Of a stretch of 51,364 bases of DNA, positions 32,721 to 41,731 are shown in pieces. The position numbers were made by a program, and so were the translations under genes. The first letter of the stretch is position 1, and each line of letters begins with the position of its first letter. The notes beneath the pieces were generated by a model. The model did no database searches. It saw only the letters and a list, made by a program, of their open reading frames with translations, and was not told where the DNA came from. The stretch lies in assembly GCA_016792935.1 (NCBI GenBank), contig JAEUJS010000624.1:1-51364 (forward strand), written 5' to 3'. This stretch comes from Archangium sp. Lineage in GTDB: Bacteria; Myxococcota; Myxococcia; Myxococcales; Myxococcaceae.

Positions 32721-35378
32721 TCACTTCGCCGCGGACTGACGGAGACGATCTCCCAGCGTGCCGAGCTTCGCGAGTCCGACCTCGGCCTCGGCCCGCCACC
32801 GTGCAGCCTCGGCTTCGTTCGACGCGCGCGCGGCGATGCGAGCGAGCGCGAGCTGCGCCTCGACGCGGCTGTAGGGTGTGACCGACTGGTCGAGTCGAGA
32901 GAGCGCGAGCAGCAACCGCTCCTTCGCCTGCTCGGGCCGGCCCGCGGCCTCTGCACAGAGCCCGAGCCCAAGGAGAAAATCTGCCGTGTCCGCGTTTCCC
33001 GCGCCGCGCGCCTTCTCGATGAGCTCCAACCCGCGCTGGAACTCTCGCTCGGCCGTCGCGAGGTCACCGCGCGCGAACGCCAACTTCGCTCCGAGGCCGA
33101 TGACGAACGCGTTCATGGTGTGCGCCGGCCCGAGCGCCGCGACGGCCACGCGCGCACGCTCGAGATACGGAGCCGCGCGGTCGGGCTCTCCGCGTCGCAG
33201 CTCGAACTCCGTCATGTTGAGCAACGGCGCGGTCATCATCGGGCTCGTCTCGCCGACCGCCGAGATGACGGAGATGGCGCGCTCGTACAGCCGGCGCGCC
33301 TCATCGGAGTCGCGCATCGAGACGCACAACGCGAAGTTGTTGAGCGGCATCGCCAACCGCACGTGTGACGGACCGGCGGTGCGCTCGAGGGTGGTGATGA
33401 CCTCGCGGAACACCGGCTCGGCTTCGGCGCAGCGACCGGTGCGCTGGAGCACGGCGGCCTCTCCCGCGGCCGCGCTGAGCTCGACCGATTGCAGCTTCGC
33501 CTCGCGCGCGAGCTTGCGTGCGTGCTCGAACGCCACGCGCGCGTCGTCGAGACGAACCTGGGAACGAGCCACCAGCCCTTCCGCTTCGAGCACGCGCGCC
33601 GCGAGAGCAGGCACGTGGCCCAGTCGCGCGTCGAGTGACTTCGAGAGCGCCAGCCAGGTGTTCATCTCGTCGCGGGCTTCGCGTCGCGAGGCGGTGCGAG
33701 TGGTGACGACCGCGCCTTCGAGGGCGAGCTCATCCGCGCGCGCTGCGAGCGCCACGCTGACGCTCTCGATCGACAACACATCGGCCTCGGCGAAGCGCGC
33801 AGCCTCGTACCGCGTCTTGGCGGCCTGCAGCGCCGCGGCAGCGAGGAGCGGAGGAAACGAGACCTCACGTGCTTGCTTCAGCGCGTCGTCTGCCGCCTTC
33901 GTCGCCGGCTCGAGTTGACCGAGGTCGATCAGGGCTGCGCTTTGCGCGAGCTTCGCGCGCACCTGCTTCGCGGCTTCCTGCTGTTGGGGGTCGGCGGGAT
34001 GCTCGAGTGCCTGGCGGTCGGTCGCGCAGCGAGCCACGTCGGGGAGATTTCCGACGGCGCGCGCGGCGTTCTCGACGACCTTCGCATCGGCGGTGCGGAA
34101 CGCGTCGAGGAGCACGGTGAGCTGTTGCGCGGACGCGTCGACACACGCGCGGCGATCGAGATCGAAGTGCGTGCGCGCTCCGAGGAGGGGCTCGGCGCGA
34201 CACGTGGTCGCCGACGCATCGGCGAGCTCCGAGACCCAACGCTCGACCGCCGCGATGCTGCGCTCGGCCGTTTCACGCGCGTACGGCAACTTCGTCGCTA
34301 CGAACGCCGTCGTGAGCGCGGCGCCGTCGGCGGAGGTGAAGCGTGCACGCGCCTCATTGGCCTGCTGTCGGCAATCGAACGTGCGGACACCGAGACGCGC
34401 GCCGGCGCTGAGCGCGAGGACGAGCGCTCCGACCATCAGCCACGGAACGCGGCGGCGCTCAGTGCGGGGGAGAAACGCTTCGAGCAACGCATCCATCGAC
34501 TCGAAGCGCTTGCTCGGGTCGAGAGAGAGCCCGCGGTAGAGCGCCGCGACGGAAGCCGCGGACAGCCCACTCGGTGCTTCGGCGCGGCGACCGGCGAGCA
34601 CTTCGGCGCGCAGTGATTCGAAGTCGGTGCCGGCGAACGGGAACGTCCCGAAGACGAGCTCCCACGCGGTGACGCAGAACGCGAACTGGTCGGAACGCGC
34701 GTCGGCGGGCTCTCCGCGGAATTGTTCGGGCGCCATGTAGCGCGGCGTGCCCACGATGCCTCCGAGCTGTGAGGTCGATGCCGAGGGACTCTTCGGAGCG
34801 GCGGGCGCGGCGCCCGGGAGTTCTCCCGATTCCACCGCGCCGCGTGAGACCGCGCGTGCGGGCCGGGCGAGGCCGAAGTCGACGACGCGAATGCGGCCAT
34901 CGCGGCCGACCATCACGTTCGCGGGCTTGAAGTCGCGGTGCACGATGCCCGCGGCGTGCGCGGCGGCGAGGCCACGACCGGCGGAGCGCAGCACGGCGAA
35001 CTTCTCGGTGGCGGTGTGCTCTGCGCGGGCGAAATCGGCGAGCGATTGGCCTTCGACGAATTCCATCGCGAGGAAGACCTGGCCCTCGTGTTCTCCAGCG
35101 TCGAAGACCTGCACCACCGACGAGTGCGAGAGCTTCGCCAGCGCGCGCGCTTCACGCAGCAACCGGTCGGTGGCTTCGCGGCCGACGGTCGAGCCGCTGA
35201 CGAGCTTGAGCGCGACGCGTCGGTCGAGCTGCGGGTCGTACGCCGCGTACACCGAGCCCATCGCGCCGCTCCCGACGAGCTCGAGCACCACGTAACGGCT
35301 GATTTGGAGACCGCGCGTGAGACCGCCGGGCGCGATGCCGGGCGCCGTGTCTTCCAGCCCTGTGGGGGACGCGCTCAC
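32721..35378 (-). CDS. Ser/Thr protein kinase with TPR-like C-terminal domain
   Basis: An 885-aa membrane kinase. The kinase domain is intact: Gly loop LVGSGAMGSV, Lys58 (VALKLV), HRDFKPANV with Asp149, DFG at 167-169, then YMAPEQFRG. One transmembrane helix at about 311-332 (VPWLMVGALVLALSAGARLG) is followed by a 540-aa helical region rich in Ala/Leu/Arg repeats (LNNFALCVSMRDSDEARRLY, LERARVAVAALGPAHTMNAF) typical of TPR sensor domains on myxobacterial kinases. It would sense a protein or peptide outside the membrane. Divergent, with 57 bp between, from the GGGTT/InlB-repeat lipoprotein, which may share its regulation. Confidence 0.95.
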   Translation of the reverse strand: MSASPTGLEDTAPGIAPGGLTRGLQISRYVVLELVGSGAMGSVYAAYDPQLDRRVALKLVSGSTVGREATDRLLREARALAKLSHSSVVQVFDAGEHEGQVFLAMEFVEGQSLADFARAEHTATEKFAVLRSAGRGLAAAHAAGIVHRDFKPANVMVGRDGRIRVVDFGLARPARAVSRGAVESGELPGAAPAAPKSPSASTSQLGGIVGTPRYMAPEQFRGEPADARSDQFAFCVTAWELVFGTFPFAGTDFESLRAEVLAGRRAEAPSGLSAASVAALYRGLSLDPSKRFESMDALLEAFLPRTERRRVPWLMVGALVLALSAGARLGVRTFDCRQQANEARARFTSADGAALTTAFVATKLPYARETAERSIAAVERWVSELADASATTCRAEPLLGARTHFDLDRRACVDASAQQLTVLLDAFRTADAKVVENAARAVGNLPDVARCATDRQALEHPADPQQQEAAKQVRAKLAQSAALIDLGQLEPATKAADDALKQAREVSFPPLLAAAALQAAKTRYEAARFAEADVLSIESVSVALAARADELALEGAVVTTRTASRREARDEMNTWLALSKSLDARLGHVPALAARVLEAEGLVARSQVRLDDARVAFEHARKLAREAKLQSVELSAAAGEAAVLQRTGRCAEAEPVFREVITTLERTAGPSHVRLAMPLNNFALCVSMRDSDEARRLYERAISVISAVGETSPMMTAPLLNMTEFELRRGEPDRAAPYLERARVAVAALGPAHTMNAFVIGLGAKLAFARGDLATAEREFQRGLELIEKARGAGNADTADFLLGLGLCAEAAGRPEQAKERLLLALSRLDQSVTPYSRVEAQLALARIAARASNEAEAARWRAEAEVGLAKLGTLGDRLRQSAAK

Positions 35379-35435
35379 CTCGAATCGTTTACTTCACGAC
35401 ACGGCGTTCGACGTCTCGCGTTTAGTATCGCCCGT

Positions 35436-37778
35436 ATGAATTCTGGCTCGCGTCTCGGGTTGGCAGCGTTCGTCGTCTCGGCGTTCCTCGCGTGTTCTGG
35501 CTCGCCAGTCGGCAACGACGGTGGCTCCGGTGGCGGCACGACCGGCGGTGGAACGACCGGCGGTGGTACGACTGGCGGTGGAACGACTGGCGGCGGAACG
35601 ACCGGAGGTGGAACGACCGGCGGAGGAACGGGCGGCGGAGGAACGGGCGGCGGCGCTGCGACTGGCGGTGGAGATCCCGCCGGCGGCGGCGGCACGACCG
35701 GTGGCGGAACGACCGGCGGCGGCACGACTGGCGGCGGCACGACTGGCGGCGGCGGAGTCGCGACCGCGCAAGTCACGGTGACGCTCAACGGCAACGGAGC
35801 CGGCGTCATCACCTCGATGCCCAACGGCGTGAACTGCCCTGGTCAGTGCTCGCCGTCATTCCCGGTCGGCACCAACATCACGCTCAGCGCGACGGCGGTC
35901 AGCGGCTCGAGCTTCGTCGGCTGGACGGGGCCGTGCACCGGAATGGCCGATTGCCAATTCACCCTCGGAGCGGGCGGCGCTTCAGTCATCGCCTCGTTCG
36001 CGATGAACAACTCGCTCGTCGTCTCGCGCATGGGCAACGGCTCGGGCACGGTGACCTCGTCGCCCGGCGGCATCACCTGCGGCAACGACTGCTCGGAGTT
36101 CTTCGCTCCGAACACGATGGTGTCGCTCACCGCGATTCCCGACACCGGCTCGGTCTTCTCGGGCTGGAGCGGAGCGTGCGCGGGCATGGGCTCGTGCGGC
36201 GTGACCACCACGGTGCCGCAGATGGTGACCGCGTCGTTCTCACTGCAGCGTCACCAGCTGACGGTGAACAAGATGGGCACGGGGACTGGCCTCGTGGTGT
36301 CGACTCCCGCGGGCATCACGTGCGGCACCGACTGCAACGAGCTCTTCGACTACGGCACCATGGTGTCGCTCGTGCCGACGCCGAGCGCCGACAGCGACTT
36401 CGCGGGCTGGGGCGGAGCGTGCACCGGCATGGGCGCCTGCGACGTGACCATCGCGCAGGCTGAGACCGTCACCGCGTTCTTCGCGTTGAAGCGCTTCGAC
36501 CTCACGGTCACCAAGGCAGGCACGGGCACGGGGACAGTCAACTCAGTACCGACGGGTGTCGCGTGTGGGCCCGTCTGCACGGGCACGTTCGACATCAACA
36601 CCATGGTGACGCTCACGGCGAGCGAGTCGTCTGACTCCACTTTCACTGGCTGGTCGGGAGCGTGCACCGGCACCGGCGCGTGCATCGTGAACATCACCGC
36701 GGCCGCGAGCGTCACCGCGACGTTTACGCTGCAGACCTTCACGTTGAGTGTGGCCAAAGCGGGACTCGGCGGAGGCGTCGTCACGTCCACACCCGCAGGC
36801 ATCAACTGCGGCAGCGACTGCGACGAGGTCTACAACTCGGGCACGATGGTGCAGCTCGACGCGACGCAAGATTCGTCGTCGACCTTCGCCGGTTGGTCGG
36901 GAGGCGGCTGCGTCGGCACCGGCCCCTGCATCGTGTCGGTGACCAGCGCGACGACCGTGACCGCGACGTTCAACCCGAACTCGTTCCTGTTGACCGTCAT
37001 TCGCAACGGGACTGGCACGGGCAACGTCATTGGCTCGGGCATCAACTGCGGCGCGATGTGCCTGGTGTCCGTGCCCGCGGGCGGCTCGGTCTCGCTCTCT
37101 GCGATGGCCAACGCCGGCTCGGGCTTCGCGGGTTGGTCCGGGGGCGGCTGCACGGGCACGGGCGGCTGCACGTTCATGATGAATGGGCCGACGACCATCA
37201 GCGCGACGTTCAACAGCTCGCAGCTGTGCAGCACCTTCAACGTGCCGAACACCACGACGGTGCCGGGTTGGACTGAGCGCGCTGGAGATTGGGTGGTCGA
37301 CAACGGCCGCGTGCGCGACAGCACCGGGGCCATGGGCACCATCTACTCGCGCGTCATGACGCAAGACGGGAGCACCTTCACCAACGGCTGCGTGCGGTTG
37401 ACGGCGTTCTATTCGGGTGCTCCGGGCATCGTGTCGCTCGGCGCCGTGCTCCGCTGGTCCGCGCCCAACAACTACGTCGTCGCGCTGGTTCAGGACAACA
37501 CGAACTCCGGCACGTTCAACTCCGCGTACATCTACCAGTACCCCGCAATCACAGACATCGGCGGCAGCGTGACGTCGGGCGCGTTTGGCACCAACCCCAA
37601 CATCGAGGCGTGCATCAACGGCGCTGCCGTCACGTTCCGTATCGACGCCAATCGCGATGGCACCTACGAGACGACGAAGACCGGCACCACGACCCTCACG
37701 ACTGCGGGTCTCGCGGGCGTCATGGCGCTCACGAACGGAGTGGGTCCGTCGGCTGATGACGTCTGCTCGGGCCCGTGA
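35436..37778 (+). CDS. lipoprotein with Gly-Thr linker, six InlB-type repeats and jelly-roll tail
   Basis: A 780-aa predicted lipoprotein (VVSAFLACSGSP, Cys around 20; ATG 35436). A flexible GGGTT-repeat linker (about 32-107) leads to six repeats of about 80 aa, each with the pattern LTVTKAGTGTGTVNSVPTG, a C-x3-C pair, F-GW(S/T)G, then C-x5-C and VTATF; this matches divergent InlB-type beta repeats, here disulfide-stabilised. The last 185 residues (TVPGWTERAGDWVVDNGRVR, VALVQDNTNSGTFN) look like a concanavalin-like/LamG jelly roll. It should extend far from the outer membrane as an adhesin or binding protein. Confidence 0.85.
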   Translation: MNSGSRLGLAAFVVSAFLACSGSPVGNDGGSGGGTTGGGTTGGGTTGGGTTGGGTTGGGTTGGGTGGGGTGGGAATGGGDPAGGGGTTGGGTTGGGTTGGGTTGGGGVATAQVTVTLNGNGAGVITSMPNGVNCPGQCSPSFPVGTNITLSATAVSGSSFVGWTGPCTGMADCQFTLGAGGASVIASFAMNNSLVVSRMGNGSGTVTSSPGGITCGNDCSEFFAPNTMVSLTAIPDTGSVFSGWSGACAGMGSCGVTTTVPQMVTASFSLQRHQLTVNKMGTGTGLVVSTPAGITCGTDCNELFDYGTMVSLVPTPSADSDFAGWGGACTGMGACDVTIAQAETVTAFFALKRFDLTVTKAGTGTGTVNSVPTGVACGPVCTGTFDINTMVTLTASESSDSTFTGWSGACTGTGACIVNITAAASVTATFTLQTFTLSVAKAGLGGGVVTSTPAGINCGSDCDEVYNSGTMVQLDATQDSSSTFAGWSGGGCVGTGPCIVSVTSATTVTATFNPNSFLLTVIRNGTGTGNVIGSGINCGAMCLVSVPAGGSVSLSAMANAGSGFAGWSGGGCTGTGGCTFMMNGPTTISATFNSSQLCSTFNVPNTTTVPGWTERAGDWVVDNGRVRDSTGAMGTIYSRVMTQDGSTFTNGCVRLTAFYSGAPGIVSLGAVLRWSAPNNYVVALVQDNTNSGTFNSAYIYQYPAITDIGGSVTSGAFGTNPNIEACINGAAVTFRIDANRDGTYETTKTGTTTLTTAGLAGVMALTNGVGPSADDVCSGP
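35529..35756 (+). repeat. 15-bp coding minisatellite (GGGTT repeat)
   Basis: A tandem array of 15-bp units, consensus GGCGGTGGAACGACT, encodes the GGGTT linker of the InlB-repeat lipoprotein. Early and late units are clean while the middle has degenerate units (GGGTGGGG, GGAATGGGDPAGGGG). Such arrays change length by slippage without breaking the frame, so linker length probably varies between strains. Confidence 0.85.
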
Positions 37779-37799
37779 TTCCGGCGCTGCTCGAGGGAG

Positions 37800-38618
37800 T
37801 CATCGAGAAGTGAGCTCGCCCTCGAGCACGACGGACTCTGCCTCAGCCGGTACGGCACGCGCCGTCGTCGTCCCGACGTAGATCAGCATCAGCCGGTACC
37901 GCGTCGCCGGCCTGCGCGGTCGCAGCGTGGCGCGCACTTCGCCCTGGCCGGCGGGCACCGTCGTGTCGCGCGTCACCTGCCACCCGTCGGGGCCTCTGGT
38001 GATGTCACGACCGAAGCGCTCGCTGGCGACGACCAGTCCGAGGTCATCGAGGAGCTCGAAGCGCAGCGCGCGAAACGGATCTCCGGTGGGCACCCTGTGC
38101 GGCACGCCGCGGTTGCGCAGCACCACCTCGAGCTCTTCGCCGTCGCGCCGCGTGATGAGCTCGAGAGCGCTGGCGACGAGCGCGAGATCATGCCCGCCGC
38201 TGATGGCGTGCCCCTTCGAGAGGTGACACTGCTTGCAGGTCGTCGCGCTCCCCGAGGCGCGCCATTCCGCGAAGGTGTTCTGCATCGGCCACGCGCCGGG
38301 CGTCACCGGGTCGACGCGCGCCTTCGGGAAGTTCACCTGGTGACAGCCTTCACACGAGACCGGCGTCACCGGCTTGTTGTGAGGCGCGGCGTGACACGAC
38401 GAGCAGCCCACTCCGGCCGCTGCGTCACCGAGCGGCGCGTGACAGGTCAGACACCACTGCAGCGGTTCCTCTTTGAAGTTGGCGACGAACAAGGCGTTGG
38501 TCGCGGCCTTTGCGTGGCGTGAGACGGCCCACGCGGCGTGTTGTTCGAGGTGACACGTGGCGCACGCTTCACTCCCGGCGGGCGTCGCGAGCACGAGACA
38601 CGCGGCCCAGAAGCTCAT
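37800..38618 (-). CDS. pentaheme cytochrome c
   Basis: A 272-aa exported protein with five CxxCH heme-binding motifs: CATCH (19-23), CLTCH (56-60), CSSCH (72-76), CEGCH (89-93) and CKQCH (128-132), with extra His that can be distal ligands. The N-terminal helix (MSFWAACLVLATPAGS) is short but signal-like. Residues about 140-272 form a beta-rich domain (ELEVVLRNRGVPHRVPTGDP, ATLRPRRPATRYRLMLIYVG). Multiheme cytochromes of this kind carry electrons in the periplasm, for example to nitrite or metals; partner unknown. Its start overlaps the preceding LytR_C-like gene by 4 bp. Confidence 0.93.
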   Translation of the reverse strand: MSFWAACLVLATPAGSEACATCHLEQHAAWAVSRHAKAATNALFVANFKEEPLQWCLTCHAPLGDAAAGVGCSSCHAAPHNKPVTPVSCEGCHQVNFPKARVDPVTPGAWPMQNTFAEWRASGSATTCKQCHLSKGHAISGGHDLALVASALELITRRDGEELEVVLRNRGVPHRVPTGDPFRALRFELLDDLGLVVASERFGRDITRGPDGWQVTRDTTVPAGQGEVRATLRPRRPATRYRLMLIYVGTTTARAVPAEAESVVLEGELTSR

Positions 38619-39331
38619 CGCAGCGCGGGGAAGATGACGAGGTCGTACGAAGACAGGTAGCTGTTCACGATGGTGAAGTCGGGCAGCAGCTTCTTGAGCT
38701 TCTCGCCCTCGGCCTCGAAGCCCGGCGCTACTTCGATCACCTTCACCGGCCGACGCTTGTCGTCGTAGTACGAGCTGGAATCGTTGCAGACGACGTCGAA
38801 GCCAGCGTCCAGCAGCGCGCGCACCAGCTTGTCGTCAGCGGGGCCGACCTTCACCGAGGGCGCTCCACCGGTGGTGATGAAATACTCGTTGCGCTCGCCG
38901 TTGCGGAGATCGTCGGGGTAGTGCGTGGCCCACACCGTGCGCGTGCCGTCGGGCGACCAGAAGACCATGACCGACTCGCCGTAGAACCACGAGCCCACGG
39001 TGCGGCTCTTGCCGTCACGCACCACGCGGAACTCGGTCGAGCCTCGGGTCTGCGCGAGCCGTTCGTTCTTCCACGCCCGACCGGCGGCGATCTCCACCAC
39101 GTCGGCGCGCGACTTGCCGTCGGGTGAGGTGCGGCTGGCGGTGGCGCGCTTGAAGGGGTGTTCCTTCGCCCACTTCGCGAAGTCCTGGTCAGTCAAAAAC
39201 ACCGTGCTGCCGTCGACGAGGGAGATGACTTCGGGCGCCTCGTCGAGGTTGGTGAGCACGAACTGACCGTCTTCGGTGAAGGCAACGCTCGGCATCGCCG
39301 AGGCGACGAGCGCGGTGAGCAGGCTGATCAT
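38615..39331 (-). CDS. exported protein, LytR_C-like tail (copy 2)
   Basis: A 238-aa protein with a signal peptide (MISLLTALVASAMPSVAF). Beta-rich, with a WD/DPP-like segment (ESVMVFWSPDGTRTVWATHY) and a C-terminal domain (ALLDAGFDVVCNDSSSYYDD, VIEVAPGFEAEGEKLKKLLP, LVIFPALR) that fits the alternating pattern of LytR_C domains (V-A-A-L--G--V, then A--L, then VIV-G). It is paralogous to the next upstream gene: both carry SPDGK...., W-SPDG-R and the same tail. Overlaps its neighbours by 4 bp on both sides. Confidence 0.7.
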   Translation of the reverse strand: MISLLTALVASAMPSVAFTEDGQFVLTNLDEAPEVISLVDGSTVFLTDQDFAKWAKEHPFKRATASRTSPDGKSRADVVEIAAGRAWKNERLAQTRGSTEFRVVRDGKSRTVGSWFYGESVMVFWSPDGTRTVWATHYPDDLRNGERNEYFITTGGAPSVKVGPADDKLVRALLDAGFDVVCNDSSSYYDDKRRPVKVIEVAPGFEAEGEKLKKLLPDFTIVNSYLSSYDLVIFPALR

Positions 39332-40083
39332 TTGGCCTCCAACGCAGCGGTGCCCAGCGCGATGACGAGCTCGGCGTCGGCCTTCCAGTTCAGCACCGAC
39401 ACGGTCGCGCCACCTCCGAGTGCGGCAGCCACCTTCTTCGCGTCGGCCTCGAAACCCGCCGCTGCGTAGACGACTGTCTTGTCGCGTTCCTTGAGGGCCG
39501 GAGCGGTGACCAGCACGGCGAGGCCATTGGCTTCGGCGACGCGAATCGTCGCGTCACGCGCCGCGGCGAGCACCTTCGGCACGCCGAGAATCTGCGCGCG
39601 CGGGCCACCACCGCTGCCGATGCGCGCGCCGATGTGAGGGTTTCGGTAGAGCCAGAGCACGTAGCGGCCGTCGGGCGACCAGTAGGGTTCCAGCTCGTAG
39701 GCGTCGACGGAGCGGGTCGAGGTGCGGGTGACGTCGCCGACCACCACTTCGAAGCGCAGCCGCTCACGCACCGACACGGGTGGCGTGTACTCACCGCCGA
39801 CCCACTTGCCCTGCGCCACCTTCTCTTCTTGCGCGGTGACCTGCACCTTCGCCTTGCCGTCTGGAGAGGCGCGAGAGGGTCGCAGCACCACATCGCCCTT
39901 CTGCTGGGGCTCGGTCTTCTTGAGCGCGCCCACGTGCGGATCGATCGACCGCGCGGCCCGTGCGTTGGCGACGACGAAGACACCGCTTCGCCAGGAGACG
40001 GTCACCAGATCCATCGTGGTGCCGAGCTCCGTTTGTTCACCGGAGCCGAGAGCGACGAGCAACGCGAGCTGAAGTGGGAGCAT
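39328..40083 (-). CDS. exported protein, LytR_C-like tail (copy 1)
   Basis: A 251-aa protein with signal peptide MLPLQLALLVALGSG. Contains SRASPDGKAKVQV and EPYWSPDGRYVLWLYRNP (a beta-propeller-like turn), then a LytR_C-like domain (VAEANGLAVLVTAPALKERD, AAGFEADAKKVAAALGGG, AELVIALGTAALE). LytR_C domains occur in cell-envelope proteins; here the catalytic LCP domain is absent, so enzymatic activity is unlikely. First gene of the operon with its paralogue and the pentaheme cytochrome; divergent from the gene at 40165. Confidence 0.7.
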   Translation of the reverse strand: MLPLQLALLVALGSGEQTELGTTMDLVTVSWRSGVFVVANARAARSIDPHVGALKKTEPQQKGDVVLRPSRASPDGKAKVQVTAQEEKVAQGKWVGGEYTPPVSVRERLRFEVVVGDVTRTSTRSVDAYELEPYWSPDGRYVLWLYRNPHIGARIGSGGGPRAQILGVPKVLAAARDATIRVAEANGLAVLVTAPALKERDKTVVYAAAGFEADAKKVAAALGGGATVSVLNWKADAELVIALGTAALEAK

Positions 40084-40164
40084 GAAGCGCTTCTATTTCC
40101 GTAAAACTGCAATTCCACAAGGCTTTGCGCGAAATGTCAGTGGCAGTGGCTATGGTGCCGCCTC

Positions 40165-41394
40165 ATGAGACGGCTGGCCGGAGCGATGGTGTTTGTCATT
40201 GGCGTCGCATGCGCTGAGCCGCCGTGCCCACGAGCGCTCATCTCGCGGAACGGCGACCCAGTCGTAGACGGCGGCTCACTGGTCGCCGAGTATTTCCCGT
40301 TCGGCGTCGATGGGTTCCCGGTCACTGGCGAGGTCTTCGCGCCGCTGTCGACGTGCTCGGGCGATCGCCTGCATGCGAGTGCCGAGTACATCGATGCCGA
40401 CGGAGTGGCGATACCCTTCGAAATCACCTTGCCGCAGCCGAAGGAAAACGGGGCGGTGAGCGTGGGCGTCACGCTTCCAGCACACCAGGCGGGGGCGGTT
40501 CGTTTTCTGAAGGTGACCTTCGAGCCCGCGCTCGGTGAGCGAACGACCAAGGTGGAATTCGTTTCAGTGGCGACGCCGCGACCAGGCGTTGAAGTCCCGG
40601 TCGCAGGACTTTCGACCTGCGAGCAAGTGACTGCGATGACCGCGAACGACGTTGCATGTCGGCGAGGGGACCAGCTCTCCATTTCCAGCGCAGACGGCGG
40701 CGTCGCCCAGTTCGTGGGTAAAGCACCAGTCGCCGCAGGCACAGCCGTGTGGAGCGTCAACGACCAGGGACGAGTCGAACGCCGCGAGCTTCGCGATGGC
40801 GGGCTGGTCTTGACTTCGACCTACCCCACCACGACGACGACTCCCGTTTTTCTCGCCACGAGTCGTCCGACGATGCATTCCCCAGAATGGGCAATACGGG
40901 TCGACACCGGCGGAGAGCTCAATGTCGTGAACAAGAGCGGTACCGCGCTCAATTTCGAAGTGTGCCCGGGGTGCACGTGGCTCGCTGCTGTCATCGCGGA
41001 CGGCCGTCGCGCCGGTTTTATCCCCGGAGGGGAGTGCGTTCGCGTGACGCGCTTCGCTCAATGCCACGACGACCTCGTGGCTGCCGAGGAGCGCTGGCGT
41101 TGGCTCGCCGTCGAAGGCGGAACGATCATTGAGACGAACTCCTTCTCGATGCAGACGCCAGCCACGAGCCATCGTCCGATTCCCTTCGAAGTCCCGGCCA
41201 CCGAGTTCAGCATCATTCCGCCATGGTTCGCGGCGGGCGCTGAGGGCTATCGCGCGCTCGGAACTCTGCGGGTGGACGGAGGCGTCGGTCGCGTGGAAAT
41301 CGCCGCGTGGAAATTCGGCGAAGTCGTGAGCATCGCTGACAGCTTTGTCGTGCTTCGAAAGTCGGAAAACGCAGTGACAGTCGTCGAAAGATAG
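40165..41394 (+). CDS. secreted or lipoprotein, unknown function
   Basis: A 409-aa exported protein (signal RRLAGAMVFVIGVACAEPPC; the Cys is lipobox-like but weak). The rest is beta-rich, Ig/lectin-like in look (VSVGVTLPAHQAGAVRFLKV) with Cys scattered through it, including CPGCTWL and CVRVTRFAQC. No family recognised. It opens the accessory island 40165-47477; 10 bp separate it from the Cys-rich lipoprotein that is itself coupled to the RHS gene, so the three genes are likely one transcript. Composition is somewhat less GC-rich than flanking genes. Confidence 0.72.
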   Translation: MRRLAGAMVFVIGVACAEPPCPRALISRNGDPVVDGGSLVAEYFPFGVDGFPVTGEVFAPLSTCSGDRLHASAEYIDADGVAIPFEITLPQPKENGAVSVGVTLPAHQAGAVRFLKVTFEPALGERTTKVEFVSVATPRPGVEVPVAGLSTCEQVTAMTANDVACRRGDQLSISSADGGVAQFVGKAPVAAGTAVWSVNDQGRVERRELRDGGLVLTSTYPTTTTTPVFLATSRPTMHSPEWAIRVDTGGELNVVNKSGTALNFEVCPGCTWLAAVIADGRRAGFIPGGECVRVTRFAQCHDDLVAAEERWRWLAVEGGTIIETNSFSMQTPATSHRPIPFEVPATEFSIIPPWFAAGAEGYRALGTLRVDGGVGRVEIAAWKFGEVVSIADSFVVLRKSENAVTVVER

Positions 41395-41404
41395 GGAGAC
41401 GAAA

Positions 41405-41731
41405 ATGCGCTGGATGATCGGATTGGTGTTGGTGCTGTTGGGCGCGTGCCGGAAGGAATCCCCTCCTGCGAGCCAGATTGTTTCTGAACGCATGGCGCTC
41501 GGATCAACGGAAGGCGATGCGACCCTCCCGTTCTCAGCGAGTTGCTCGCAGACCGGCGCGAGCGGCTGCGCTTCAGGTCTGTGTGTTCGCACCCCCAACG
41601 CTGCGATCGGAGAAGGGTGGATCTGCTCGCAGTCCTGCGCTGACGACGCACCATGTCCAACGGGCGCACGCTGCGAGAAAATTCTCCCCGATCCGGACGG
41701 CTTCCTTTGCATTCCTGAGGTGACGCCATGA
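41405..41731 (+). CDS. small Cys-rich lipoprotein
   Basis: A 108-aa lipoprotein (VLVLLGACRK, Cys15). The mature part carries a Cys module: ASGCASGLCVRT, then CSQSCADDAPCPTGARCEKI ending in GFLCIPE, i.e. C-x3-C-x5-C-x5-C-x(n)-C, which looks like a small disulfide knot. A similar module recurs downstream of the RHS gene (47121-47354) and at the C-terminus of SGNH copy 2. Its stop overlaps the RHS start by 4 bp (ATGA), so the two are translationally coupled. Possible chaperone, anchor or protective partner of the RHS protein; not proven. Confidence 0.8.
   Translation: MRWMIGLVLVLLGACRKESPPASQIVSERMALGSTEGDATLPFSASCSQTGASGCASGLCVRTPNAAIGEGWICSQSCADDAPCPTGARCEKILPDPDGFLCIPEVTP

Noticed and set aside
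35529..35756. array of short repeats as a possible CRISPR or non-coding satellite
   Set aside because: Units are contiguous 15-mers in frame with a lipoprotein gene and have no spacers; it is a coding minisatellite.
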